Translations under genes and position numbers: made by a program | Assembly: GCA_039545355.1 (NCBI GenBank) | Contig: BCJJ01000006.1 | Span: 1,583,686-1,647,685, forward strand | Length of the DNA: 64,000 bases | Direction: 5' to 3' | DNA from: Trichosporon coremiiforme | Taxonomy: Eukaryota > Basidiomycota > Tremellomycetes > Trichosporonales > Trichosporonaceae | Shown here: positions 1-13,041 of the stretch, in pieces | How positions within the stretch are numbered: position 1 is the stretch's first letter | Layout: each line of letters opens with the position of its first letter | The notes under the pieces: generated by a model | Databases searched by the model: none | Told to the model about the DNA's origin: nothing | Seen by the model: the letters and a program-made list of their open reading frames with translations, nothing else

Positions 1-1464
1 TCCCTGTGAGGCATTACAGCACATGCTTCCACCCGCGCGTTCAGCAGACCGATCAGACCGAAGCCCCGCAGTCAGCAGTCAGGCCGCATGTCCCGCAACG
101 GCCGTAAAGCGAAACATGTTCGGCGACCAGTTGATGCCAGCCTGGCTCTGGCTCTGGCCCCCTTTGTTCCCTAGTTCTTTTGCCAGGATCTGAAGTAGGA
201 ATTGAGGAATCCGACCTGCATTCGAACAGCAAAAATTCGATGAAGAACCAGGGTCGCTGCAAGGGCCCACCTGGCTCAGCGCGGGGAACGACGAGGCCCA
301 ACTAGGATCCAGGGACAACGGTGGTGGCAGGCCAGGGTCCGAGCACATATCGGAGTGCAAGCGACGTCATCTCGGCTCACTGCGTCCGTCCTGGAACTTG
401 CAGCATGTGGGCTACTACCAATGTTCCACTGTAATCATCCAAATGTGTAGGCCGGAGGATACACTATGCAATGACTAGTCCCGATTGAAAGCGGATGCCA
501 GCCAGCCGAAAACAAAGCATTAGGGTTTGGCGACTCAAGGCACAATCTTCGCTTGCTCGCAGCAGTTGATGACTCTCCGGCCTGCGTAGCCTTACTTCAC
601 CACCAGCCTGGACAATGTGGTCCGGTGTATCGGGCCCCGTCTGACCGACTGGCCGTCTGGCCGTCTGGCCCGAGTCGTTGACCGCGTGCCCGCGTTGCAC
701 TGTTAATGTCACACTCGGCCTCTCGACAACCATCGACCGACTTCGAATCCACCCGCACCAGCACACACAGTCACACACTGACCCCCTGTGTCCGACCTGA
801 CGACACCGAACACAAAACTTGCATTCTCCCATTCCATCCTCACTCAACGATCAGCCGTACACACATACCCAAGCACAGCGAGCGACAAACTTAGCGCTCG
901 GTGCATCACGCAACAACAGCGTCAAACAGATCTCAAACACACTGGCAAAGGCCGGCCGCAAGCGCGCACACAACGACGCCGCACTCAGCGACGCAAGGGT
1001 CCACTGCTGAATTCATTCATGTCCTACCGCCCACGGGCGACTCACCCCTGGCCCTTGCCTTGACATTTGCCCATTCCCGTTTTCATCAAGTTCAAATATA
1101 TCGATCCACTCGTGCTTGCGACTTGCACTTCTTGCTTGCACAAACACATCTCTACGGCTGCTCGCACCACCACATTCCGACACAACTGCGAACAACGCAC
1201 TGAACGACGACCGCAGCGACGCCCTTCGACATCGCAACAGCGCCCACCGTACCGTCCATTGTTCGGGATCAACCTACCTGGTCCCACTCGGTCCCCTCTT
1301 GCGCCGTCTGCGCACATCACACCTCGGCTTTATCCCTGGCTTCCTGGGTGCTCCTGGACAGCTCCCACTGGGCACCGCTGCCTCCGCCGACCTCGTCGCC
1401 CCCATCGCTATAGCCAGGCAACACCCGAGCTCCTCTCCACTGCATTCGCAACATTGCTGAAAGC
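1..1464. other. 5' flank of PH-domain gene, no gene seen
   Basis: No convincing coding frame. From about 700 to 1300 the plus strand is rich in C, A and CACA/ACAC runs, which fits a pyrimidine-rich promoter and leader for the gene starting at 1465. The left part (1-700) holds only short overlapping frames with no recognisable motif. Confidence 0.5.
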
Positions 1465-4400
1465 ATGCCGCTGTTCAAGCACCAGCACCGGGACTCGCGC
1501 GTAGAGCCGGCGCCTGTCGCAAAGCTGCGGAATCTGCTCGAGCCCAACCGACTGTTCAACCGGCGGTCGATCGCCGACCTCACCGATGCCCGCAGCCGCT
1601 CATCTTCCCCACATTCGCTGCGAGCTGCGGACGAAAGCGTCGTGCAGCGAGTCAAGATCCCCATCAACGGAGACGCACCTGCGCACTCCGCCCCGCATGT
1701 GAACGAGGTGAACGGACTCGACCTGAACGCTCTCGACCTGACGCTGAAGCCGACGCCGCCGACGCCAGAAGACGCCCGCTCCATCTCACCGCCCGCCGAC
1801 GCTAGCACGCCGAGCACCGCCGCGGGCTCTACGGCGGCGCCGAGTTTCGGTGCCGCCAACTACCACTTGACCCCACCCCGCTCACCGACCGACGCAGCCG
1901 ACGCAGGCGCCGCCGTGCCTAGCCACGACAGACCGGTCCAGAACGGCGTCACAGCGCTCGCACATGGCTCCGATGGTCCGGAGCGAACGTTCGGTGCGCT
2001 CCAGTTCGACACCTCAGATCGCTCGACGGTGCCGGAGGCGTCTTCCTCGGCAACTCGCAGTGGCACTACGCCGTCGGCGTTCCCCGGCCCTGCCAAGGGT
2101 GACCACTCCAACATTACGCATCCTTCCCAACCGCCCCCCTCCGGCCGCCCGACCCGGATCGAGATTCACGACGACGCCCCGCGATCATCGATGGACACGG
2201 CCGGGTTTGCTACGCCGCAGAGCATCAGCCCGACGTCGTCTGGCATCCCGGACGTCTTCATGACGCCCCGTCGAAGCATGGAGCAGCAGACGTTTTCCGC
2301 TATTGACGAGCCCCATGGACCTAATGGCGAGCTTCCGCCGGCACCCCTGGGCGAGCTAAGGCGGCCGTCGCTCACTAGCGGCGAGCGCCAGAGGCGCATT
2401 TCCGCAATGTCCTCCGCATCCATCAGCCCGGTCGGCTCGCCTCGACGCATGTCTGCCGTGCTCCACTCGCCACCGATGCCGCAGCCCATTGCGAACCTCC
2501 CCACCCTTGGAGGAAGCTCGCGCCAAGGCCCGCCGACGCCAAGCTGGGGCGCTCTCGCGCTCGAGGGCGGCCCCAAGTCGCCTCAGGTTCAGTCGCCCAG
2601 CACCTCGGGCGGGTTCCCGTTCTTCAATTCGGGCTCTCAGCCAACTAGCCGCAACAACTCGAAGGACATGTCCGACGCCGAAGTCCGCAAGGCGACAAAG
2701 TCAATGGTAAGCTGCACGACTGCATTCGAGCTGACATCAGCCTGTCATGTTCCGCATGCCGAGCCATCACGCCGAGGACCTCGTCGACGGCGGAGAGGCC
2801 GAGGACGATGATGGCGACCTGACCGATTCGGAGGAAGGCGGATCGACGCCGACGACGCAGCCGACGTTGGCGCACACACAGCCGCGTGGACGTGGGAGCC
2901 TTCCCTCGCCGGTTGCCGAGGGTGAGTTATTGCGCAGCATGAGCGTTACCGAGCTTGTCACTGACCGTGCAGAATCGTCACCCAGCGTCTCTGCCGTGTC
3001 GACCCCTGGCGCGAACGAGTGGCAGCTGAACATGCCCCGGCGGCAGAATGCGCCGTCAAACTGGGTGTCGTTCCCGACGTCACCTGCAGCCCGCACGCCG
3101 AGGGCGAACAACTACTTTGACTCGCAGCCTCTGGGTGCTATGGGGGCACGCCAGACGGTCGCTGAGTCCCCCGAGGCGGCCGACACCCCGTCGACGTTGA
3201 GCAACGAGACGACCGAGACGACATCCGGCTCGCAGGACTGGCACGCGACGGAGACCGAGGGCGAGGAGGATTACGAGGGTTCGGTCGGGGACAGTGTCGG
3301 CGAGAGCGGTGCTGCGAGCACGCAGAGCGAGGCAATCCAAACTCCGCCGTCACCGAGCGTTCTCCGCCGCCCGAGTCTGTACACCCAGACGTCGCAGAGC
3401 ATGTTCAACCTGACGCCTGCCCGGACTCTGGAGCCTCTGCCGCCACTCGCCCCGCTTGGGGAGAATGCGGTGCCCGATTGGGCTCAGCCGCCGCCGACAC
3501 CAGCGACTCACCACCCGCAGCTGAAGCGTCGCCTGAGCGCTGGGGACGCCGACCCGCCTCCGCCAATGTACGAACCGCTAGCGTCGTTCGGTGCGCCCGG
3601 CCCCGCCTGCCATCCACGTGACGAGGAGGGTCGCGAGAAGCTTCCCGGCTACTGGTGCGGCGTGCACATTGAGGGCACGCTGGCGCGCAAGATGGAGTTC
3701 GTCCAGCCGGGAGTGCAGGCCAAGGACCGCGGATGGAAGAAGTTCTACTTTGTCCTCCACGGCACGGCGCTGTTCGTGTACAAGTTTGACCCGACCAAGG
3801 TGCCTCTGCGCCAGGGCGAGCCGTACCTCACCTGCTCGTCCACCGAGGCGGAGCGATACCTCCACGTCCACCTCGCACCGGAACAGCGCGCGCGCACGCC
3901 TGTCCAGACAACACCAACCCAGACCCCGCCACCGCAGAACAACGGCCGCCGTAACACCGTCGGCCTTGAGGGCGCCATCGGCACGCTGGCGCATGCGGTG
4001 CACTCTCGCCGATCCACCATCTCCTCAGCATCCGGACCCCCCTCCCGCGCCCGTACCATCGGCCCGGGTGGCGAGGGTCCCGACGCGAAGAACCCGGACT
4101 TGTTCAATAAGCCGGGCCCGCGTCGTCCATCCGTCAACGACGTCGCTTCGTCCACGGCCTCGGCTCCGATCGCCAGCCACCTGCCGTTCGCGCACAACGG
4201 CCTCCTGCACGTGTACTCCCTGACGGGGGCCGAATCCGGCCTAGCAGCAGACTACAAGAAGCGGCTGCACTGCGTGCGCGTCCGCGCCGAGGGGCAGCAG
4301 TTCATGCTCCAAACCGACACGGCGCGGCAGTGCGTGCAGTGGATCGAGGCGTTCCAGGCCGCAACAAACGTAGCCATGGACCTCGACGTGCGTCCCATGC

Positions 4401-4651
4401 CGATCCAGCACACGTTGCCCCGTCGCCGTCGCCGCGCCCGGCGCGCACCAGCCAACGCCGATCCCAATGCTCCGCCCAGCACGGATAATGCGAACGACGC
4501 CAGCTTCGCGGACACGCCAGAGGGCAACATTGCGGCCGTTGAGGCGGCCGAGCGCGCAGCACGCGAGAGAGATCGCAACGCGACGGAGAGAGAGAGAATG
4601 CTCGAGGAGGACCAGGCAAATGCGGGCCAGCCCCATGGCGGACTCATGTAA
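1465..4651 (+). CDS. PH-domain protein with long disordered N-terminus
   Basis: Exons 1465-2706, 2741-2921 and 2973-4651 sum to 1034 codons (1033 aa). The first intron is 34 nt and ends CTGACATCAG. The second (2922-2972, GTGAGT...CTGACCGTGCAG) is 51 nt, so the frame stays open if it is retained. Residues 1-680 are Ser/Pro-rich with many SP/TP sites and no fold visible. From about residue 690 a pleckstrin-homology domain begins (GYWCGVHIEG, then WKKFYFVLHGTALFVYK). It is split by a long Pro/Ser-rich insert and closes near residue 930 at ARQCVQWIEAFQAA, the usual C-terminal PH helix with its Trp. A basic stretch (PRRRRRARR) and an acidic/basic helix follow. The PH fold suggests phosphoinositide or membrane-adaptor binding, but the ligand cannot be read. 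The start is the first ATG of the open frame. Confidence 0.8.
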
Positions 4652-4884
4652 GAAGAAGCAAGAACCAAAAGTGTACGATAGAAGAATATACTGTCCATTT
4701 CCCGCATTTACAACACATTTGAACCATCGAGATATAGGCTTGTAGCTCATGCATCATTACGACTAGATTATTGCGAGCGAGGGCGGAGCCCCGAGGGCGC
4801 TTGGCATTGACTGCTCATACAGATTTACGATGGGAGTGACGTGATGACGCCAGGCGCTCTCGCTCTACGTGCTCGAGCTCGAGC

Positions 4885-7568
4885 CTATCGCCAGCACTCC
4901 TCCCTCTTCCTCAGCACGTCCTGCACCTCATCCCTAGAGAGGTCCCTAACCCCAAGCCGGTCCTGCAAGCTCGCAAAGGCCTCCTCCCCGCCCCACGCAG
5001 CCGCCATGCCCTGCGCGAACGTGACGCCCTCGACACCAAGCTGGCTTCCCGAGCTATCAGATGGCAAGGCGAGGATACGCGCCGTCTCCTCGAGCCGTCT
5101 CCAGGGTGCGTCGAGCAGACTGGCGCGCTGACCTAGGATGGGGCTGAGCGCATCGTGGGCAGAGGCAATCCAGTCCCGGACCAAATGGAGGAAAGCCGCG
5201 CCCCCATTCGCGTTGAACTTGGCGTAAGCTATGCTCTCGACAATACCCGCCACGACGCGGGTCGTGAACCGCCTGTACACTCTGAGCAGCCCAGACGGAG
5301 GCAGATAACGGGGAAGCAGGCGGAGGAGCGCGCTGTACTCAGTGACGGCGGCCACGGTCGCGCTGTCGAGCTGTGCGTCCTCGTCCGTCACCCAGTTCTG
5401 CCTGCTGTTCCGGAGCTGAGACTCGACGCAGGACGAGGCCTGCGCGACAGCCATGTCTTCGGCGCGATACGCGAGACGCGAGTACTTGTCTGCCATGCCG
5501 TCCCAGACACCCGTGTCTAGCGTGTCGGAGCCGAGCTCGGCGGACATGGCGACGAAGAGGGGCTCGTCGCCCCATTCCCGCAACGAGGCGGAGACGGGCG
5601 ATGCCGAGGCGTGTGCCTTCAGTAGACGCTCCAAGCCCGCGGGCCCCTGCAGCTTCTCATCCGTACCGCGACCGAACGTGAGCGAGCCGGGGACGGCGCG
5701 CACGAATGCAGAGGACAGAGTCTCGAACGCATCAAGGGAGCCCGAAATACGGGTGTGGTAGGCGCTCAGGAGGGGGAGCTGGACACCCTTCAGGAATGCC
5801 TGTCGGAACTCCAGCCCGGGTAAGGAGGAGTAACGGTCCGTGATCTGGAGGAGGAGGGCGGTGACGCGGCGCGCGGACTCGGTGCGCGGGCCACCCACCT
5901 CGCTCTCGTCCTCTGCGTCATCGGCGTCGTCGAGTTCCCACGCCGAAGGACTCGAAATAATGTCGTTCAACGTATCCTCGGCGAAACGCTTCTCGCCTTC
6001 GAGCCACTTGCCGAACCAGCCCTCCTCGCGCAGCACGGCGCCCGTGAGACCCTCCCACTCGCCGCCGTCGTAAAGACTCGTCTTGCCGAGCTGGAAGCCG
6101 CCGGCGCGGATCGAGTCGTCAAACAGCACACACTGGTACACCGTGTGTGCCAGGAGTGCTGGTTTGGAGAGCAGCGCAGGCACACGCACGCGAAGGAACG
6201 AGAGCAGGATCGGGAACAGCAGCATCGTGAACTCGTCCAGTACGTACACGCCTTGGAGTTGCGGCATGCACCGCTGCGTCAGAGGCTGCACGTAGCCGGA
6301 GAGGAAGGGGGAGAGGTCCACGAGCGTGTCGCGGATGGAGGAGAAGGCCCACTCGGGCTTGTCGGCGCGGTTCGTAGAGCGAGCGCCCATGAAATGATAC
6401 CGGAACCGGAGGTTGATCGGCTCAATAAGAGCCTGCAGAGGGTACAGACCCACACCGGATGCCCAGGCGGGATCGCTCGGCGTCGGACGCAGTCCGAGGC
6501 GCTCACCCCTGTTGTCAGCTTATGATGCCGAACTCGCCAGCTGTCGCGTCTCCCAGGGCCACAGTGATGAGACCGGCAACACTGCACTCACTCTGCCTGC
6601 AACGCCAGCATGTCAGCGTATGCGTACTCGAACGCGCGCCTCTGTTCAACGGAAGCGGACGCATAGTCGACCCGTTTCGGCCAGCCAAGAGGCTTTGCCG
6701 CCGCGCAGAGCCGCTCGCCGAGCACCCCCTTCAGAGCATCCCAAGTGTCGTCCCGCACGCGGTGCAGCTGGTGCACAAGCGCCATGCCTGGCGGCAGCGC
6801 CGCCTCAGTCCCCTCGACACCGTCGTTCAATCGCCGGAACAGAGGCAGCGCAGCGAGAGGCGACGGGTCATGCGCCTTCGGGTCAAGTACGCGGTCACTG
6901 GTTATTAGCTCAGACCGCATTGTTTTGGAAGCTTACCGTTGCTCCAGCGTTCGCTCCAGAACTCGGGCCCAGGCCAGTGCTGCGCGGGCACGAGCAAGTT
7001 CGGCGTGCGTCGCCTCAACCTGTTCGAGGAAGGTCGGGCCCCGCTTCGATTTCGTGCTGGTGCTCGCGTTGTCGAAGCCCCAGCCGTCTTCCCCGTCTGT
7101 CGCCGTACCGTCTTCGAGAGGCCGTGAGCTGTCGAGCTCAGCAAGGAGGGATCCAATGGCGTCGCTCAGCTCGTACCGCCTCAGACTCAGTTCCTGAGAC
7201 CGCTGCAGTACATCGTTGAGCGCCTTTCGCGCGGCCGCAATCGCATCAGGCAGCTCGGCTTCGGCGGCCTCGAGCGTCGCTTGTGACTCCTCTCGCCTCT
7301 CCTCCCAGTATGCGATGTCCTCATCAAGTGTCCTTCCTGATCTGGACGTTGATGAGTGCTGACCGGACGGCGTTCCCGGTCTGCTCGGGCGAGAGGGCAC
7401 TTTGGTCAGAGAGTGGCCCCGCGAGTGCCGCTTCGGTGTCAACGTTGAGGGTCCCGCACCCTCGAGCGACGCCAGGTCCGGGTAGTTTGCGTTCAGATAC
7501 GCAAGCACGCGCGCCTTGAGCGCATCCTCATCGGGCGGCTGCGCCAGCTGGCGGACTTGCGCGAGCAT
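4885..7568 (-). CDS. TIP20: RINT1/Tip20-family tethering subunit
   Basis: Exons 7568-6937, 6897-6592 and 6508-4885 join in frame to 853 aa; the introns are 39 and 83 nt. Family: RINT-1/TIP1 (Tip20), a subunit of the Dsl1/NRZ complex that tethers Golgi-derived COPI vesicles at the ER. The evidence is the overall family pattern: an N-terminal coiled-coil region (EDIAYWEERREESQ... up to about residue 200), then the conserved block YPLQALIEPINLRFRYHF and PEWAFSSIRDTL near residue 340, then a long helical C-terminal part. Start: I chose the ATG at 7568 (MLAQVRQL). An in-frame ATG at 7649 would add 27 residues that are Pro/Ser-rich and less protein-like. The gene is divergent from the membrane-protein gene at 7917. 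The family is confident; the ortholog name is inferred. Confidence 0.82.
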
Positions 7569-7916
7569 CGTGGTCGTGTGTGGATGTGAGCTAGGTGATG
7601 GAAAGTCGGGCGTGCAGGCGCGCAATGACGAGGAAGGCGGCCGCGTCATGTGTTACGGACATCCGACGATCTCCGCTGGTCGACATGAACGATGATGCAA
7701 CGCTTGCGACGACCATCTACCGACACGTCGAGCTCACTACTGCATCATCGTCACAACAACCCAGACACATACACCGCCCCTTCTGCGTCTGCGAGATTGC
7801 TTCTGACGTCTTCGCTGTGTGGATCACTTGATTCCTTCCGCCCCACAGCTTCCCTCAACTCGAAAGCACTTCATAAGCCTACACTCGTTCCTGGTTCTCG
7901 CCACTCCCACGACATC
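7569..7916. promoter_or_regulatory. Divergent promoter region
   Basis: About 350 bp lie between the RINT1/Tip20 start (minus) and the start at 7917 (plus), so both promoters must sit here. The plus side carries a C-rich leader. No specific factor site was recognised. Confidence 0.4.
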
Positions 7917-8636
7917 ATGGCTGAAGGTATCGAGCTGCGATCCATCGGGAAGAACGCGGGCGCCTCTGCGTCCCGCACAACATTGCCCCCGGCGTACTCT
8001 GAGCAGGAGCCAGCGCCGGGCTCGCTCGGTCGTAACTACCGCTCTGCCGAAGAGCGTGCGAAGGCTGCCGCCCGACCGCACGAGGGTGCGCCGGACGCCG
8101 CATCGGTGTACGGCATGTACTCTGCTGGATGGTGAGGTGCCAGACCCCCTGCTTTAGCTGACTTCAGGTTTGTCGTGCTCGCTGTACCGCTCCTACTCAT
8201 GCCCCGTCTTGTACTCTTCATGGCGCAAGGTTCCGATGCCCCCGTCAAGGCTGGCCCGCTCGGTGTTGTCGGCTCTGGCCCCATTCCGAGCTACGGCGGC
8301 AACCAGCACGACACATTGACGCCGCTCGAGAGCTTCACTCTCAAGATGCTCGGCTTCGGTCTCCTCACCCTCGCCGCCATTAGCATCTTCGTCATCGTTC
8401 CCAACTACTCGCCCCAGGCGATGCCGTACCGCATGCCGGCGGTGTGCGTGTTTGCTGTCCTCGGGTGCGTCACGGCGTTTGCGGGGTGGAACGCCCCGCT
8501 GGGATTCATGAGTATTGTCCTTGGACTCGGTAACGGGGCACTCGGCGCGTGGGGCTTCTGGACCGTGTTCTTTGGCGAGGAGAAGCAAAAGTTCGGCAAG
8601 TATCTCAAGCCCAACTCGAGGCTCAAGAGGCTGTAA
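7917..8636 (+). CDS. Unrecognised four-TM membrane protein
   Basis: Exons 7917-8131 and 8168-8636 (intron of 36 nt, GTGAGG...CTGACTTCAG) give 227 aa. Residues 1-70 are hydrophilic and rich in Ala, Ser and Arg. They are followed by four hydrophobic segments: FVVLAVPLLLMPRLVLFMA (about 72-92), MLGFGLLTLAAISIFVIV (about 128-146), MPAVCVFAVLGCVTAFAGW (about 156-176), and the stretch from FMSIVLGLGNGALG to WGFWTVFFG (about 182-206). A short basic tail ends SRLKRL. Its compact Gly-rich helices look like a small integral membrane protein, but I do not recognise the family and assign no function. The exon join restores Trp72 (TG|G), and the frame is consistent to the stop. Confidence 0.8.
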
Positions 8637-8780
8637 GCGACTGTATTCGGAAACCAGGTGCGGGACAATACACGAGGAAGGGCTGATGTATCTTTACACC
8701 CATGACATCGAGAGCTACTACTGAACTTCGGGACTTCTAACCATGAAACTGCGACTGAGCCACGACTCATCGCAGGTACC

Positions 8781-10689
8781 TTACGATCCCTCGTTGGGAG
8801 TCTTGCACGAGAACGATATGATGACGTGGCCGGAGAAGCCGTCTTTGGCCTGCATCGCGCCCGAGTAGATACCGAGTGCCGCATTGGCGAGCGCCGCCAG
8901 GAAGTAGAGGAACAGGGCGACCTTGACGTACCAGTACTTCCTGAATCCGCGCTTCCAGCGGCTCGCCTGTTTCCAGGTGTCGATTCGGGTTGCGCCGGGC
9001 GCCATGCCAGGCTCCCATGGCTGTTCGCCCTCGGTCGCGTCGGACTGCATCCAGTGCCCGAGGATGAGCATCGGCGGGAACGTGTACGTGAACTGGAGGA
9101 TGGCAGCGGCACCGACGAGCGTGCCGAGCGTGGCGATGCTGGGGATCGCGACGCCAATGACCCACGAGATGACCCAGTACCCGATGACGAGGAAGGGCCA
9201 TATGATCTTGCCGCGGCGGGACACGAGCGACGGCGCACGGAGGTATGCGCGGAACACGTTTTGGTAGATGGTCTTCTGCCCGACGTGGGCGTAGAGGCAC
9301 ATCGCGATACCGCCCGTGACAAGACCGATAATGTTGGTGATGAGCTGGAGGGCGCGGTTCTGGAAGTCGAGCGACGGGTACTGCGACGTGTACACGCCCT
9401 GCATGGCGTAGTTGTACAGTCCGAAGAACATGTACATGAGGTAGCAGAAGAGCTGGGACAGGAAGGCCGCCTTCCAGAAGTCGCGTGGGCGGCGCATCTC
9501 GGCCATGAACTCGACAAAGATCATCGCGCCGCCGTACGAGTACACGATATTCTGCACACCTACTTGCTGCATGTACCAGCCCTTCGTGTATGAGGGCACC
9601 CAGGCCGAGACGGACTTGGGCTCGCTCAAGTCCGTGTGCTGCGACTGCGAGGGCACGGGGTCGTACACGCCGATGCCGACCATGACGAGAACCATGGTCA
9701 ACAGATTCAGCCAGATACCCAGGTTCGTGAACCAGCCAAAGTTGCGCAGGGAGCGGATCTGGCCCACGATCATGCCGGCGAGCATCCAGAAGATTGCGAT
9801 CGCAATGAAACAGAACTTGTACTCGATGATGGTCGCCAGCTGCGTGCTCTGGCCCGTGACCAGGATACCGACGTTGAAGAGCAGTCTGGCGTCAGCCACA
9901 CCTCCAAGGTCACTCACTGGATAGTCTGCAGGGCGGTGAAAAGGTGCCGAACCCAGCGGCCGTACGTGCGCTCCGCCAAGTCCGAGTAGCACGTGACGGG
10001 GTACTGCTCGGAGTCGAGGCGCATGTACATGCGCCACAGCATCTGTCCGCCAGCAAAAGCAAGCAGGAACAAGAACGTGAACACGAGGCAGCCGGGGGCA
10101 ATCCCGAGCGTGTAGAACGAGTACGGCGCCTGCTGGAAGCCGAGAATGTCGCTCGTGATCATGTAGAAGATGGCCTGCCACGACGCAGTCCGGAGCAAGT
10201 GGTAGGCCGTGTGGCGCTCCCACTCGCTCCAGTCGTTGCCCTCGTCCGCTATGGGGCGGCCGACTTGGGCGGAGACGGTGTGGCTCTTCTCCTGTGTTTT
10301 CTCGTCGCCGGGCGACCCCGAGCCGGAGCCAGAGCTCGTGTCGTCGTGCACGGCCACGGCGTCTGCGGGGTTTCCGGATGGAGGTCGCACGACGCGGTGG
10401 CCTTGTCCTGTCATCCTCTTCCAGAGCACAATCCATGGGGCATCCGGGACTGGGCGAGGGTCGCGGTCCTCACGGTCACGCTCTCGTTTCGCCCAGTACA
10501 GGTATACCTCGATCGGGAGAGCGTTCGAGTCACCTGGATCCTGTCAGCGGTGCAGACAGAAGACGACTTACGATCGAAGTTGTCGCCATGCGAGAGCACC
10601 TGCTCCTCCTGGGTGGTTGTCAGATGAAGGCGCGGATCGATACCATCCGTGCCCATGAGCGCGCCGGGTACTACTGGTGGTGCCGCCAT
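8781..10689 (-). CDS. AAAP-family amino-acid transporter
   Basis: Exons 10689-10572, 10533-9918 and 9885-8781 give 612 aa; the introns are 38 and 32 nt. The first acceptor is the second CAG after the branch site. It gives the family-typical stretch DSNALPIEVYLYWAKRER, whereas the nearer CAG would run into a stop. The protein has a hydrophilic N-terminus of about 150 residues and then about ten or eleven hydrophobic helices. Examples are WQAIFYMITSDILGFQQAP, LATIIEYKFCFIAIAIFW, YSYGGAMIFVEFMAEMRRP and VIGYWVISWVIGVAIPSIA. The motif MAEMRRPRDFWKA after the YGGA helix is typical of fungal vacuolar or plasma-membrane transmembrane amino-acid transporters (Aa_trans fold), which are proton-coupled. 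The substrate cannot be told. Confidence 0.85.
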
Positions 10690-11855
10690 GATGAGTCTAT
10701 GAGCTCCAGTCTTCGAGCTACAAGCGATGGGTCTCCCTCCCCTCACTTCACCGTTCTTAAATATGCATCCATGCGCGAAGAAGGGTACGATAGCGTCACC
10801 TGCCCTCGCTCATCTCTTTAGCTCCGTCAGCGATGGCGACCTGCATCCCGCGATTCCGGGCACATCGCCGTTCCAGACACAGCGGCATGCTGCCTATCTC
10901 CCTTTGGATCTGGGGATGACCGTTCCCCGCGCTACGACCAGGTGCAGCATGCGCTCCAATGATTCCAGCCCTCAAGCGTTCCTCGTTGGACTGCGAGTCG
11001 TTCCCAGTGTTATCAGCTCCGTCCTCGGTTGCGTCGGTAGATTGGTAGGCGGCTCGGCCAACCGCGGCAGAGATAGGGAATGTGGGTTCCGCTTGGGTAC
11101 TTGGGTAGCACATGCTTCTCTGTCGGTGAGTTATTTCTGGAAATCGTCCGTTTAAGACGTTAACGTCAGTCGACCCAACTGGGCAACGCTTAGACTGATG
11201 CTTGGGCAATGATGCGCGTCACACGAGGCCGCGTTAGACCATGTTTGGGCACCCACATTGCCCATCTTCGAACCCACGGTCATCCCGGCGCTGATACGGC
11301 CGGTGACTTATTTCATCCGCAGCTATGACCGAGACTGCTTCACCTGACTCCAGAAGCGGGGCCAGCTGGGGCCTAGATCCAGGAGCGGATATTGACAGCC
11401 CACAATGTACGCAGACCCCACGTCTGCGCAGCTTGTGTCTCAGGCATAAATTATTACGACCCAGAATACACACACCCTCTGCATCTGCGATCTCATGACC
11501 GCCTTGCAAGCTGACAATGTCATGATCCGTTCATCACAGCGACGAGGCTGTGGGGCAGATTCTCCGATGAGCGGGCCGTCGTGGTCGAAAAGGTGGGCGC
11601 TGACGGTCGGATCATGGACATGAGTTTGAGCTGACATGCCATGCCCAGCTTAGCAAGACGAAGGCAAGCGGTCACCACGAGGCATTGCGCCCCGTGGCTT
11701 GCAATCGAGAACGCGGAGGGAGGGTGCCCGAAGAACTATGGCTCGCAGGAGTACCCCAATGCTGCGCAGAAGTGTTGAACGCGTATATCGTTATACATAC
11801 TGTACTTCTGCCAAGACATTACCAGTCACTCAGTCAAGTTGTCAATCTCTCAGTC
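10690..11855. other. Intergenic, no gene seen
   Basis: About 1.2 kb between the starts and ends of two minus-strand genes. The transporter promoter should lie in 10690-11100. Only short overlapping frames with no domain signal are present. GC content falls in 11130-11500 compared with the flanking genes. Confidence 0.45.
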
Positions 11856-13041
11856 CTAAAGATACGTGCAGCCCTTACCAGTCTTGGTCTCCTGAGGCGG
11901 CAGCTCCTTGTTCAGCTCGCGAGCCTCCTTGTCGAACACGATAGACTCCCGGATGGGAGGAAGCTTCATCTGGTCCGGCAGGTGCTCGGGATGCTTGGGG
12001 TCGACGTCTTGCCAGCTGATTGTTAGCTAGATTGCAACAGTCAATGGCAAAGTATTCACTTCGGCATCCGGGGAGGAAGGTCGCTCCAGTCATCCCAGTC
12101 AAGGCCGCGGCCCTTGAAGTCGCCTCGCACAAGCTTCGTGTACTCATCCCAGAAGACGCCGTAGCCTTGCGTCGTAAGGTGCAGACCATCACTGAATGTT
12201 AGCTACGCAAGACTGAATCAGCTTTACTCACGCGAGGTAAGGACGCATCTCCTCGCCGTCGCCGCCCGCAGCAGCGATGATAGCGTCGTACATGTTCACG
12301 AGGCCGACGCGCCAGTTGTCCTTCTCCTTCTGCTTGCTCTTGAACTCATCTGCAAGCTTGGCGACGACATCCACGTACTGCTTCGTGCGCTCGGGGATGC
12401 GCTCATCGTTGCCGGTCATGCTAAGCAGGATTGGCGGCGGCGTAACGAGCACGACGTTGAAGCCCTTCTCGTGAGCAGTGGCGTACTTTGAGTCCGACGA
12501 CGTCAGCTGCTCGACCATGTAACGAATGTTCTGCTCGAACTCCTCGAGGGGAATGTGCTGCGGCAGCCCCGGCTTCACGGCGTCATTGGCACCTATTGTG
12601 AGCGAAGAAGAAAGTTTGTAACGCACCAAGCCAGATCGTTACAAGCCTCACAACCGGGACGCCGGGGGCTCCCTTCTTCGCGAATACCGTGTCGAAGAGG
12701 GCTCTAACCCTATCTGTCAGTGTCCTGCTTCGTCCAGTGAGCTCACCATCGAGTGTTGTAACCGCTGAATCCACGGTTCAGGATGTCGAGGGACCGGCGA
12801 TAGGCGTCTGACTGTTAGCTGGATGCGCACAACTGCAAGCTCGGGGATAGCATTGAATGCAGACCTCCTAAAAGGCATGAGGCAAAGGGTTGGCCCACCG
12901 CCCACCAACTTACCGCAAAAGCGAGCCTGCATTGATCCGTCGACATACTGCTGGGCGGTGATCGAGTCGCCCTACGCGTCAGCTTGACCAAGGTTTGAAG
13001 CTTACGAGGAGGACAATGCAGTCCATGTAGGTGCTCGCCAT
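11856..13041 (-). CDS. IAH1: GDSL/SGNH esterase, isoamyl-acetate hydrolase type
   Basis: Seven exons: 13041-13006, 12971-12914, 12807-12747, 12709-12627, 12592-12232, 12191-12060 and 12015-11856. They total 297 codons (296 aa), all joins in phase. The SGNH landmarks are all present: block I GDSIT at residues 13-17 (nucleophile Ser15), NRGFSGYNTRW near residue 43 (block II Gly), GANDAV near residue 80 (block III Asn), and DGLHLT near residue 201 (catalytic Asp/His). The order and the GYNTRW motif match fungal isoamyl-acetate-hydrolysing esterase Iah1, which cleaves short-chain acetate esters. Introns are 34-44 nt apart from one of 106 nt. One donor is GTGCGT and one is GTGAAT. The C-terminal tail is charged and ends GCTYL. 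The chemistry is secure; the physiological substrate is inferred. Confidence 0.88.

Noticed and set aside
464..847. Cys-rich 127-codon minus frame near the left edge
   Set aside because: Overlaps several other frames in low-complexity CACA-rich DNA; no start or splice context and no family match.
8405..9517. 370-codon minus frame overlapping the amino-acid transporter
   Set aside because: Ser/Arg-rich out-of-frame reading of transporter exon 3.
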